From Rhodococcus qingshengii JCM 15477 (lineage in GTDB: Bacteria > Actinomycetota > Actinomycetes > Mycobacteriales > Mycobacteriaceae): a stretch of 64,000 bases of DNA. Below, in pieces: positions 9,016 to 17,919 of this stretch. A model generated the notes under the pieces. It was given only the letters and a program-made list of their open reading frames with translations, was not told the DNA's origin and did not search any database. The stretch is from the NCBI RefSeq assembly GCF_023221595.1, contig NZ_CP096564.1:1-64000 (forward strand), in the 5' to 3' direction. Every line of letters begins with the position of its first letter. Position 1 is the stretch's first letter. The translations under genes were made by a program, and so were the position numbers.

Positions 9016-10032
9016 TCAGGCAGTGTTCAGTGCGGGTGCAATCGTGGTGAACCACGCCTCGCGCAGTTCGTCTTCGAACAGTGACCAGGTGTGTGCGCCT
9101 TCCTCACGCAGCGACACGGTCGCGGGGATGTTCGCGGCGCGTAGAGCATCGACGAATTGGGTGGTGCACTGGAAAATCATTGCTTCGACCGCCATCCCGC
9201 CCCACGGCGGCATCGCTCCCGGGGGAATGCGGTCGACGGCGCCGACATTACCGCGGGATGCGGCGACGTAGACGGCTGTGCCGGTGAGCTTGCCTGCGTT
9301 CAGGGAAGGATCATGCTCGCGCCAGGCGGGGCTGCCGGGCAGTCCCCACATGTTGAACGGATTGTTCAGCCCGCCGGCGATCATGGCGGAGATCCCCGCG
9401 GCAGCGAGTGGACTACTGGGGGCGGGGCAGCCACTCAAGGAGGCTGTCGCTCGGTAGAGGCCGGGTGCTTGGATGGCGAGGTCGAGTGCGGATGCACCGC
9501 TCATCGAGAGTCCGGCGACCGCATTGGCGCCCGTTCCACCGAACTGGGCGTCGATGGCAGCGGGGAGCTCCCGAGTCAGATACGTTTGCCAGGTGTTCAC
9601 ACCGAGGACGGGATCAGGCTGTTGCCAATCGGTGTAGAAGCTGAAGCGGCCCCCGACAGGGAGGACGACGGTGACATTCTTGTCGGCGAAGAAGTCGCGG
9701 ACGGTGGAGTTGTTGATCCATCCGACACCGTCCTCGTTGCCGAGCGCTCCGTTCAGGAGGTACAAGGTAGGGAGCGACCCGCCCCCGGCGGGGCGCAGTA
9801 CTTCGTTGGAAATGACGCGGTTCATCGACGGCGAAAACACGTCGACGACCGAAAGGGTCTCGGAGACAGTCCGAACACCCACGACAGCGGCAACCGGCTC
9901 CGTCGGGTCCGCGTGAGCGGTTACGACGCCCACACTCGACAGGAGGCAGGCACCGAGCAGGACGCCGAGACCGGTCATGACCTTTCGGGCACGAAACCGA
10001 CCGAGAGGTACCGAATCTGGGATCATGCCCAC
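9016..10032 (-). CDS. Trehalose mycolyltransferase, antigen-85 type
   Basis: Antigen-85 esterases move mycolic acids between trehalose mycolates and arabinogalactan in the outer envelope of mycolata. The 338-residue protein has an N-terminal signal segment (about residues 18-41, cleavage likely after AHA), an LYLLNGALG strand typical of the oxyanion side, the nucleophile motif GLSMSGASAL (Ser176), a NNPFNMWG segment, and a C-terminal EEGAHTWSLF containing the likely catalytic His. The length suits the family. It lies 130 bp downstream of a GT87 mannosyltransferase gene on the same strand; both act on the cell envelope. Chromosomes of this group already carry several such enzymes, so this is probably an extra plasmid-borne paralogue. 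Confidence 0.9.
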   Translation of the reverse strand: MGMIPDSVPLGRFRARKVMTGLGVLLGACLLSSVGVVTAHADPTEPVAAVVGVRTVSETLSVVDVFSPSMNRVISNEVLRPAGGGSLPTLYLLNGALGNEDGVGWINNSTVRDFFADKNVTVVLPVGGRFSFYTDWQQPDPVLGVNTWQTYLTRELPAAIDAQFGGTGANAVAGLSMSGASALDLAIQAPGLYRATASLSGCPAPSSPLAAAGISAMIAGGLNNPFNMWGLPGSPAWREHDPSLNAGKLTGTAVYVAASRGNVGAVDRIPPGAMPPWGGMAVEAMIFQCTTQFVDALRAANIPATVSLREEGAHTWSLFEDELREAWFTTIAPALNTA

Positions 10033-10162
10033 AGCCTCGCATGCAAGCCCGGCAAATCGGTGCGAACCCGGTGCGCATCTGATTGCAGAAGGGTTGCAAT
10101 CAGATAACTCGCACTCTCATTCCGTCGGATCGTCGACCCTGCGCCATGCCTGCGATCAAAGA

Positions 10163-11515
10163 TCAGAAGGTCGTGTCCGCAGCGGGAACTTTCCACTTCT
10201 TCCACCCGAACACCACCAAGGTCGAGACCGCGGCAAGCGTGAAGACCCAGAGGTAGACGCCGACGGCCGGGATCCGCAGATACTCGGGCGGCACGAACAT
10301 GAACAGGCCCATTCCGACAAAGCGATCCGTGCCAGGAACGAACGAGGGGCCCCACCAGGTGTGAGACCAGTTCAGGACCGGGAGCAGGAAAACGAACGGC
10401 GCCACCCACGCCCAGCGCTTCTTCGACACCATCGCGTAGTGCGCGGCGAGCACGACCAGCGGGACGAACCACACCCAGTGGTGACCCCATGAGAACGGCG
10501 AGACAGTGGTCGCAGTCAACCCCGTCATGGTGAGGCCGAGCAATTTCTGGCCGTGCCGGTGAGCAATCCACGCGGCACCGAGTCCGAGGCATACTGCCAG
10601 CGCACTGAAGACGAGGACCAGGACCCGCGACGGCGTCGGAGTGTGAGTGAGCTGAGCAATCAGACCGGACACGGACTGGTTGCTCGGAGCATCCGTCGGT
10701 CCGACGCGTTCGCTGTCGACAAGAGTGCCGGTCCAGTACTTGTACGCATCGTTGTAGATCACGACGAAACCAATCGCGACGGTCGCCGCGAACGTCACGA
10801 CGGCCGTCACCAACGCACGCCATTGACGAGTGATGAAGAGGTACGCCCAGAAGAAGGCCGGAGTCAGCTTCACACCCGCGGCAACGCCTGCTCCGATTCC
10901 TCGGAGCCGACTCTTCTCGTCCCGACCGAGGTCCCACACGATCAAGAGCAGCAGGAAGATGTTGATCTGCCCGAGCCAGAGCGTCGTACGTATCGGTTCC
11001 ATGAACAGAAAGATCGTGGTGGCCAACGCACTCACGGCGTACGCCTTCACGTCGAGCCGATAACCGAGGTACTTCCAGCACAACACGATCACTGCGAACA
11101 ACGCAGCGATGTTCAAACCCGTCCACACGAGGATCGCCTGTTGCAGCGAGAGCACCGCCCACACCGTGAACAGCAAAGCCGCAAACGGGGTGTACGTGAA
11201 CATCATCCCTTCCAGGACTGGCCCGTCGTACAACGGAAGGCCCTGAACCACAACGCTGCCGCCGTGGCGGTAGACGTCGAGATCGAGGAAGTTGTCGAAG
11301 ATCCCCCAGTAATGTGCATCCATTGGCACCGCGAACAGAACCATCAGCACGGACGCGACGGCCAGGACACCGAGTACAGAGAATCCGAGAACACCGACAC
11401 GGAGACTGCGTCGCGGTACCTCAGCTGACGCGGCAGATTCGGCTACGACCGCACCTGAATTCACAGTTTCGGTATCGGAACTGGAACCATCCGAAGCGTT
11501 GATCGCGCCCGTCAC
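10163..11515 (-). CDS. GT87 membrane mannosyltransferase, PimE/DUF2029 type
   Basis: The 450-residue protein has about ten hydrophobic helices and the layout of GT87 alpha-mannosyltransferases, which use polyprenyl-phosphate-mannose outside the membrane to build phosphatidylinositol mannosides or lipoarabinomannan. An early acidic motif (LDLDVYRHGG), a YTPFAALLF stretch, WLGQINIFLLLLIVWDL and GVAAGVKLTPAFFWAY match the family pattern. The early Asp is the expected catalytic base. The N-terminus is cytosolic and Ser/Glu-rich. Upstream is a 740-bp gene-free region; downstream is the mycolyltransferase gene. Exact acceptor (PIM versus LAM) is not decidable from sequence. Confidence 0.85.
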   Translation of the reverse strand: MTGAINASDGSSSDTETVNSGAVVAESAASAEVPRRSLRVGVLGFSVLGVLAVASVLMVLFAVPMDAHYWGIFDNFLDLDVYRHGGSVVVQGLPLYDGPVLEGMMFTYTPFAALLFTVWAVLSLQQAILVWTGLNIAALFAVIVLCWKYLGYRLDVKAYAVSALATTIFLFMEPIRTTLWLGQINIFLLLLIVWDLGRDEKSRLRGIGAGVAAGVKLTPAFFWAYLFITRQWRALVTAVVTFAATVAIGFVVIYNDAYKYWTGTLVDSERVGPTDAPSNQSVSGLIAQLTHTPTPSRVLVLVFSALAVCLGLGAAWIAHRHGQKLLGLTMTGLTATTVSPFSWGHHWVWFVPLVVLAAHYAMVSKKRWAWVAPFVFLLPVLNWSHTWWGPSFVPGTDRFVGMGLFMFVPPEYLRIPAVGVYLWVFTLAAVSTLVVFGWKKWKVPAADTTF

Positions 11516-12252
11516 TGCAACCTCCGGGATTTACACCCTCTGTCGGGAATTTACGATCCGAACGGTACAAGACAACACCTAAAAGTACCGACCAGGCACG
11601 CCGTTTCAGGTGACGTTAATCTCCGCGAGAGGTGATCCGGAGTCTGCAGGCAGGATGAAGGCGCCGCTACTACCACTGCGCACATCACCACCGGCCTTCC
11701 AGGGACCTCTGCCTGGGCCAAAACAATCCATTTTGACCTTTCGGTCATTCGATCGCTGCATTGACCGCACGGTTGCTGCCGCAGCGTACGACGAGGACTG
11801 GTGTCCGACGCACCTCCCGACATGGTCCTGCGTCGTAGTATCGTCGGTGCGCGCCGCCCCGGTGGCGTGCATGGCCCATCTTGTGAGTCTCCTCGGCCGG
11901 ATGGGTGGGCCACCTGGACTGTGCGCCTGTTCTTTAGTCGGATGTGGGCGCACACGGCCCGCCTGATTGCTACTGACGAGCGATGGGGCGGGCCACTGAA
12001 GGACTGCTCGCTTATGCCTGCCAGGCTGAGCGCGCACGGCCCGTCGGCACGACGTTCGGCACCGAAAGTCGGCGGGCCACCACGCTCGCTAACAAGTGGT
12101 GTGACATCACTGACCCCACTAGAAGTCCACCGATCAACGCCACGATCAGTACCCCGACGGCGACAGAGACAGTTCTCCGAGTTCCAGGCGGGAGACGGCG
12201 ACAGTCAGCCCGATATCGGTAGTTGAATGTAGGTCGCCCGGCACACCCGACG
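11516..12252. other. Gene-free stretch
   Basis: About 740 bases upstream of the mannosyltransferase gene and downstream of the oxidoreductase gene. Overlapping frames exist on both strands but none shows a domain, hydrophobic pattern or ribosome binding site. Any promoter of the mannosyltransferase should lie just above 11515. Confidence 0.4.
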
Positions 12253-13365
12253 CTATGCGGTCAGCTTCGGCGATTGCCCCCCGGGCATCCAAGCGTAGTG
12301 AGCTGTCCGGGACCCGTACTTGGCGTAGCGCACGATGCTCTCTTTGCTTGTCGCGGCGATTCGGCCGGTGAGGTACATCCGCCGCGGTGTGTCGTCCCGC
12401 CGACACATCTGAAGCAGACCGCCATTCCTTCCGAGACTCAGAGATTGCCCCACGTACCCCATGGAGAATCGTTTCAGCCTGCGCCCCTTGATCGTTCGAA
12501 CGATGACCTTTGCCGCGTGGGCACCTTGCGGGGTCGCCGTCGCGCACGCGAAACGCGCACCCGGGACAGCGGCGCAGTCCCCGACCACAAAGACCCGAGG
12601 GTCGGTGACGCTACGGAGGTACTCGTCCACCACTGCCCGCCCCTCTGCGGTGACGTCCAGTCCGCTGCGAGCTGCGAGATCGGGAACGTCGGCCACGATC
12701 GCCCACAACGTCAGATCCGAGTCGACACGGTCGCCAGAGCGCAGAGCGATTGTGCCGCTGCCTCCTCCGCCGGATGTGTCTATGTCGACGACACGGTCCT
12801 CGACGATGTCGACCCCCATCCGCGTGAGCTCTGCCCGCACCCGATCCTGCGCGCCAGGGGAGAGACTTGCCCCGATCTTCTCTCCCACGATCCGCACCCG
12901 CAGATCCGGACGCGCTTCGGCGACCTCGGAGACAACCTCGATCCCGGTCAGACCGCCGCCGACGACGGTGACCACACTCCCACCGGGTAGTTCGGCCAGT
13001 GCGGCCCGCGACTGCTGCGCACCTTCCCACGTCCCGACCGGCACCGTCCCCGCGGGTGCGCGGACCGTGCTTCCGACCGCGAGGAGCAGGTAGTCGAAGT
13101 CCAGGCTCGCGCCGTCTTCGAGGGTGAGCGAGCCGTCGCCGATCTTGTTCACGGAGCCGAGAACCGTATGAATCGTCTCTGCCAGCATCGAGGTGAGAGG
13201 TGTTGCTGCAGATCCTGTTCCGGCTATCTGTTGGTGGAGCCTGACCCGTTCGACGAAATCGGCACGCGGATTGACCACCGTGAGTTCGGCGTCCGGCAGT
13301 TTCTTCGCCAGATGATTGGCCGCGATCGTTCCTGCATATCCGGCGCCTACGACTACGATTTTCAT
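12253..13365 (-). CDS. FAD-dependent NADH dehydrogenase-like oxidoreductase
   Basis: The 370-residue protein is a two-dinucleotide-binding-domain flavoprotein. FAD site: KIVVVGAGYAGTIAANHLA at the N-terminus; NAD(P) site: VVTVVGGGLTGIEVVSEVAE near residue 150; the second FAD motif VFVVGDCAAVPG near residue 280. This is the NDH-2/AIF-like arrangement. The C-terminus lacks an obvious membrane anchor. I start at the ATG at 13365 (MKIVVVGAG) since the 15 residues before it are not family-like. It lies 95 bp downstream of a TetR regulator on the same strand, so it is probably controlled by that regulator. Confidence 0.85.
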   Translation of the reverse strand: MKIVVVGAGYAGTIAANHLAKKLPDAELTVVNPRADFVERVRLHQQIAGTGSAATPLTSMLAETIHTVLGSVNKIGDGSLTLEDGASLDFDYLLLAVGSTVRAPAGTVPVGTWEGAQQSRAALAELPGGSVVTVVGGGLTGIEVVSEVAEARPDLRVRIVGEKIGASLSPGAQDRVRAELTRMGVDIVEDRVVDIDTSGGGGSGTIALRSGDRVDSDLTLWAIVADVPDLAARSGLDVTAEGRAVVDEYLRSVTDPRVFVVGDCAAVPGARFACATATPQGAHAAKVIVRTIKGRRLKRFSMGYVGQSLSLGRNGGLLQMCRRDDTPRRMYLTGRIAATSKESIVRYAKYGSRTAHYAWMPGGQSPKLTA

Positions 13366-13459
13366 CTTGGGCTCCTCGTTACGTGTGGTGAATGGAATGA
13401 ATGTCGACATCTCCTGAACGCGGTGTCGACAGGACTTCGTGGTGATATTCGTCCGGGGG

Positions 13460-14077
13460 CTACGGGTCCCGGGTGTGGTGTGCGCTCAGGACGAAGCTGA
13501 TGGTTTCGCGGATCTGTTCGAGCGGTGATCGACTGATCGCGGCGAAATTGCCTGCAGTCATGATGATTCCGAGGTAAGCGAAGTACATGACACGCGCACC
13601 GCGAGCAGACTCCGTAGGTGTCATACCGATCCCGGAGAGCACCGCGCCGAGTTCGGCGACCAGCGCGACCGCAAGATCTCCGAAGATCTCCGACGTGTGA
13701 GTGCCGCGCACGATGATGGAGGTGTACTCCCGCGAAAGTTGGGGATCACGCGCGAAATACGCGAGGAACGGTGCAAACACGCCCATGATGGCGTCTGCAG
13801 CCTCCTCCGGTGACCCGCCGAACGCCTCCGGCTCGCCTCGGGCCTGGTGCACAGCCGCTATCCAGTCGTCGAAGACCGACACCAGCAAACCGTCCTTGTC
13901 GCCGACCGCCATGACCGACCCCGTACTCACCCCAGCATCGGCTGCGATCTCCCGAACCGTCGTCGCAGCGAAACCGTGTTCACGAAAGAGTCTCTCCGCC
14001 GAAGTCATGACCCTTTGCCGCGTCGCATCACGGGCAGCCGCACGACCCTGAACCTGTTCACTGAACATGTTCACCAT
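13460..14077 (-). CDS. TetR-family transcriptional regulator
   Basis: The 205-residue protein has the TetR N-terminal DNA-binding domain: RQRVMTSAERLFREHGFAAT, VREIAADAGVSTGSVMAVGD and a KDGLLVSVFDD helix. The C-terminal half is a ligand-binding helical bundle with no recognisable ligand. The start may be at 14077 or at the second ATG at 14068. It precedes the NADH-dehydrogenase-like gene on the same strand. Palindromic TGTTCA/TGAACA half-sites overlap its first codons (14055-14073), which suggests autoregulation. Confidence 0.88.
   Translation of the reverse strand: MVNMFSEQVQGRAAARDATRQRVMTSAERLFREHGFAATTVREIAADAGVSTGSVMAVGDKDGLLVSVFDDWIAAVHQARGEPEAFGGSPEEAADAIMGVFAPFLAYFARDPQLSREYTSIIVRGTHTSEIFGDLAVALVAELGAVLSGIGMTPTESARGARVMYFAYLGIIMTAGNFAAISRSPLEQIRETISFVLSAHHTRDP
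14055..14073. promoter_or_regulatory. Overlapping TGTTCA/TGAACA palindromes at the TetR start
   Basis: TGTTCA-C-TGAACA at 14055-14067 overlaps the perfect palindrome TGAACATGTTCA at 14062-14073. The sites cover the first codons of the TetR gene. A self-binding operator is plausible but the overlap with coding sequence makes this uncertain. Confidence 0.35.
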
Positions 14078-15202
14078 TACATACGATCAACCCACGCTGG
14101 TCAACGGGGTCACAAAACTCTCTGCTCGGGTTGTGCGGAGGTATCGGGCATCGAAACGGTGTGATCGTCGAAACGGATTCGCCGATCGAGTAGTTCTACG
14201 GATCCGCCGGTATCGCTGCGAAACGTGCACCGTTTGTGGCGGTTGGCGGAAACAGGAGTTCGAGTTCGACTGCCCGCAGTTCGTAGAGCGAAGTCAGCGA
14301 TGTTTGCAACTCCGTCATTTACAAGGGTCTGATCTGCGCAACGGCCGGCCGGGATCGCCTTCACCGTCCCCGGCATGAACGACCTCATCAGGGGTAGCCG
14401 ACAGCGTGGGAACACGCCAGGTTCCCCGGATCACCAGTCTGGATACGTCAGTCGAAACAGGAACAGAGGGCCAGTACGCGGACTGATTCGACGGAGATGG
14501 CACTGGGCATTGGCCAGTGTTGAAGGAGTAGTCCGCACTTGAGATCGCCGAACACTGAAGAAGGTCTTGCGTTGTGCCCGCCGAGTACGAATGGGAGAGC
14601 ACTCGACGGGTTCAAGCGGCTCGATTCAGCACAGAACCGGACCACTTCCGAGTGTCCTCTCTTTGCGGTGACCGCGGTGTGCCGGTTTCTTCGAGCGCTT
14701 CTCAGTTACGTGAAACTACGAGGTCCGGCCTTGTGCAGGTTCGCACTGTGGACATTGGTGAGGAGTCCTTCCGCAACGATGCGAACCTTCGTGTTCATGT
14801 CAGGATGACGGCCGCGTTCATGTCAGGATGACGGCATGGACAGTGCAGAGGTCCCATGTCGATCCTCCGACCCGGATTTGTGGTTCTCGTCGGTCCGCAG
14901 CGAACTGTCGACTGCAATAGCGTTGTGCCGCATATGCTCTCACCTTCATCAGTGTTTGACGGGTGCGCTCGACAGGCAGGAAGCGGCTGGGATCTGGGGT
15001 GGCCGACATATCGTCGAGGGGAAAATTGCGGCCCTTCCGGGGACGACACGCCGCTACTCCGCCGGACGACTCCGGTTTCATGCCCCTTCGAAATCGCCTT
15101 AGAGACCTCCGGACCAAGGGCAGCGTCCTTGTGAAGCACTAAGTCTGGCAACGCCACTAAGGTTGTCCAGGAGTTGCCGGTGAACGCGCTCTACCGGTTC
15201 GG
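14078..15202. other. Gene-free stretch of about 1.1 kb
   Basis: No gene I can support. The region has many short frames on both strands and a short tandem duplication (gttcatgtcaggatgacggc, twice, about 14793-14834). It may be decayed sequence next to the IS110 element. Confidence 0.35.
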
Positions 15203-15622
15203 TCAGGGGACTGTCCAGGCACCACCACCGGGCTGAATCATCACTGCCGGATAATTCGGCGGCCCGGTCGGCACTGTGACGGCGGCGACCACGATGCCCG
15301 ACCCTGTCTGGGCCTCGACGCTCGGATATCCGAGGTACGCGATGCCCGCCGCTCCGGTGGAGATGTTTCGCCAGTGAATGAAGACGCAGCAGTAGCGGTC
15401 TGCGATGAATCGGGTGACGCCCGGTATCGCCGGATCGGTACTGGCGGTGACGTACATGGCGCCCACAGAAGGGAGGCCGGTCACAGTGACCGATGCCCCC
15501 ACGACAGGAACGGGGAAGGCGGTGTCGGTCGGTGCGGCAGCGGCAGGTTGTGCGCCGAAGAGCAGCGCGACCCCGATGCCGGCGACGATCGATGTTCGCC
15601 GTAAGCCGTGGTGTGATCTCAT
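15203..15622 (-). CDS. Small secreted protein
   Basis: The 139-residue protein has a classical signal peptide (basic MRSHHGLRRTS, hydrophobic IVAGIGVALLFGA, cleavage near AAA-AP). The mature part of about 110 residues is rich in Val, Thr and Gly with a CC pair in DRYCCVFIHW, suggesting a small beta-rich exported domain. No family recognised. It stands alone, divergent from the IS110 element that follows. Confidence 0.6.
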   Translation of the reverse strand: MRSHHGLRRTSIVAGIGVALLFGAQPAAAAPTDTAFPVPVVGASVTVTGLPSVGAMYVTASTDPAIPGVTRFIADRYCCVFIHWRNISTGAAGIAYLGYPSVEAQTGSGIVVAAVTVPTGPPNYPAVMIQPGGGAWTVP

Positions 15623-15779
15623 CGCGTACCCCTGTCTTTGGGATGGGATACCCGGCTTCAGCGCAGTTAACAGAGACGACGACCGGTAGAGGCTGCCACC
15701 GACGTGGCGGGCGACTCAGGGCTGCCAACTCACGATCTGGATCCACCTGACCGGCGGCCGGCCACCTTCGGTGTCCTCC

Positions 15780-16077
15780 GAAATGAACTCCGCTGCGCTC
15801 CGTTCTGTGAAAAGCGTTGATTTGTTTTCCTTAACGTCTTTGAGGGGCGGTTTCCGGTTGTTGCTCGTAGGTTCGGAGCTGCCTGGGGACGCTGCGGTAT
15901 GGCTTATTTGTTTTCGCTGTTCGTATGGCCGGAAGTGAGTGGCCGCCGCGGTGTTCTCGACGACTCGACTGCTTATTGAGAGATGCGACTCGATCGCTGT
16001 TTAAGGACACGACAGAGAGGTCGTCCACCCAGGTGCAAGCCCGATCCATGACGGAACGAGAGTGAAAGGGAGCGCTC
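15780..16077 (+). ncRNA. Candidate IS110 5' non-coding region with bridge RNA
   Basis: About 300 non-coding bases precede the IS110 transposase start, the position where IS110-group elements encode the structured bridge RNA that pairs with donor and target DNA. A short hairpin-forming element (gacgacctctctgtcgtgtc on the complementary strand, about 16003-16022) lies in it. The RNA itself and the element edge are inferred from family knowledge, not demonstrated. Confidence 0.35.
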
Positions 16078-17277
16078 GTGAGGCAACTATGGGCAGGAAT
16101 CGATGCAGGCAAAGCGCACCACCACTGTGTGGTGATCGACAGCGAGGGAACGCGATTGCTTTCGCATCGCGTCGCCAACGACGAAACCGAACTCAGCGAT
16201 TTGATCGACGACGCCCTCTGCCTCTCGGGTGGAGGTGTGGTGACGTGGGCGGTGGATCTCAACAACGGTGGTGCTGCATTGCTGATCGCGCTGATGGCCG
16301 AACGAGAGCAACGGTTGCACTACATCCCAGGCCGGGTGGTCCATCACGCCGCTGGTGGCTATCGCGGGGACAGCAAGACCGACGCGAAGGACGCCGCGAT
16401 TATCGCCGATCAGGCGCGGATGCGCCGCGACCTGCACCCGATGCGGGCCGGCGACGAGATCAGTATCGAACTGGGCATTCTGACCTCGAGGCGTACCGAT
16501 CTGATGCGAGACCGTACCCGCACCATCAACCGACTCCGTGCACTACTGGGCACCTACTTTCCGGCCCTCGAGCGGGCGTTGGACATCAGCAACGTCAAAG
16601 CGACGTTGATCTTGCTCTCGGGCTATCAGACGCCGGACGGGATCCGCAGGCTCGGCCAGGCACGGTTGCAGGCATGGCTGCGGAAACGTAAGGCCTACAA
16701 CGCCACCCAGATCGCAGCGAAGGCGATCGCCGCGGCGCAGTCACAACATGTGAGAGTTGCCGGCCAGGACGTAGCAGCGACCACGGTCGCGAAATTAGCG
16801 GTGCAGGTCATGAACATCGATGCGGAGATGGCCGAGCTCGATCGTGATATCGAGGAACGGTTCCGCAGTCATCATCATGCGGAGGTGATCGAGTCGATGC
16901 CCGGTTTCGGGCCGGTACTCGGGGCGGAAGTGCTCGCCGCCACCGGCGGCGATTTCACCGCATTCGGGACCGCGGACCGATTGGCCGGGATCGCTGGACT
17001 TGCCCCGGTACCACGTGATTCGGGTCGGGTGAGCGGAAATCTGCGGCGCCCACGCCGATACGATCGTCGACTGTTGCGGGCGTTCTATCTCTCCGCGCAG
17101 TTGAGCGTTCGAAGTTGCGTGCCGTCGCAGACCTACTACGCGCGTAAACGTGCGGAAGGGAAACGGCACACCCAAGCCGTTCTGGCGTTGGCCCGGCGGC
17201 GGTTGAATGTGTTGTGGGCGATGCTCCGCGACAACGCGGTCTATCGGCCGGAGCCGACTGTTGCATCGGCCGCCTGA
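16078..17277 (+). CDS. IS110-family DEDD transposase
   Basis: The 399-residue recombinase starts at a GTG preceded by AAAGGGAGCG. It shows Asp9 in GIDAGK, an acidic residue in TWAVDLNNGG, and DSKTDAKDAAIIADQ for the last acidic pair. The C-terminal transposase domain has SMPGFGPVLGAEVLAATGG and LAGIAGLAPVPRDSGRVSG, with the expected catalytic serine in the SGRVSG region, then RYDRRLLRAFYLSAQ. It is distinct in sequence from the proteins at 7223-8329 and 62582-63811. Confidence 0.93.
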   Translation: MRQLWAGIDAGKAHHHCVVIDSEGTRLLSHRVANDETELSDLIDDALCLSGGGVVTWAVDLNNGGAALLIALMAEREQRLHYIPGRVVHHAAGGYRGDSKTDAKDAAIIADQARMRRDLHPMRAGDEISIELGILTSRRTDLMRDRTRTINRLRALLGTYFPALERALDISNVKATLILLSGYQTPDGIRRLGQARLQAWLRKRKAYNATQIAAKAIAAAQSQHVRVAGQDVAATTVAKLAVQVMNIDAEMAELDRDIEERFRSHHHAEVIESMPGFGPVLGAEVLAATGGDFTAFGTADRLAGIAGLAPVPRDSGRVSGNLRRPRRYDRRLLRAFYLSAQLSVRSCVPSQTYYARKRAEGKRHTQAVLALARRRLNVLWAMLRDNAVYRPEPTVASAA

Positions 17278-17313
17278 GTAACAGATCCATGCGGAGACGG
17301 TGCACAGCCCGAG

Positions 17314-17766
17314 TCAATCCAAGACGGTGGAAAGCTGCCCGTCCGGGGCGGTGAAGAGTCGACTGCCCAGAGTGGCGATCGCCTCCATGTCGCCGGGGGT
17401 TCCCGGTTGCCAGGGCAGCACCAGTCGATCCTTGGCTTTGTCGACGTAACGCGGAATCACGTGCAGGTGGAAATGGAACACTGTCTGCCAGGCGTCGGCG
17501 CCGCAGCAGTTGAGCAGGTTCACCCCGTCTGCACCGAATTCCGCGACCGCTGCCTTCGCGATTCGCTGCGCGGCCAGAGTGACATCGGTCAGGTCCTCGG
17601 CCGGGATCTCGAACAGATCTTTACTGTGCTGCTTGGGAATAACCAGTATGTGACCGTCCGAGCCCGGATTGATGTCCATGAAGGCATACGTCGTCTCGTC
17701 CTCGGCCACTTTCACGCTCGGGACTGTGCCGGCAACGATGCCGCAGAACAGGCAATGATCGCTCAT
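17314..17766 (-). CDS. HIT-family nucleotide hydrolase/transferase
   Basis: The 150-residue protein has an N-terminal CLFCGI motif (first half of a zinc site) and the histidine triad HFHLHVIPR that gives nucleotidyl-histidine chemistry on dinucleoside polyphosphates or AMP conjugates. DINPGSDGHILVIPKQH is the usual mid-domain strand. Start chosen at the ATG at 17766 (MSDHCLFCG); the nine codons upstream are not family-like. A single-gene unit, 36 bp from the IS110 transposase end. Confidence 0.9.
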   Translation of the reverse strand: MSDHCLFCGIVAGTVPSVKVAEDETTYAFMDINPGSDGHILVIPKQHSKDLFEIPAEDLTDVTLAAQRIAKAAVAEFGADGVNLLNCCGADAWQTVFHFHLHVIPRYVDKAKDRLVLPWQPGTPGDMEAIATLGSRLFTAPDGQLSTVLD

Positions 17767-17919
17767 GGCCACGGAGTTTAGCCTCAGCAACATGGGCGCG
17801 GCCCTCTCAACCGCAGTTTGGGCCGTAGATCAGACCGCACTGCGGGCGTCACTGGGATGAGCTGATTTCAGTTCTGGCTATCCGGTCCACGCGATGCGTG
17901 TCCAGTTGGAGCGACTCGG

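Noticed and set aside
11551..12037. Overlapping frames of 118-143 codons on both strands
   Set aside because: No start signal, domain or protein-like composition; treated as gene-free.
14793..14834. Short tandem repeat gttcatgtcaggatgacggc, two copies
   Set aside because: Only two 20-base copies without relation to a gene; too little to call CRISPR or iteron.
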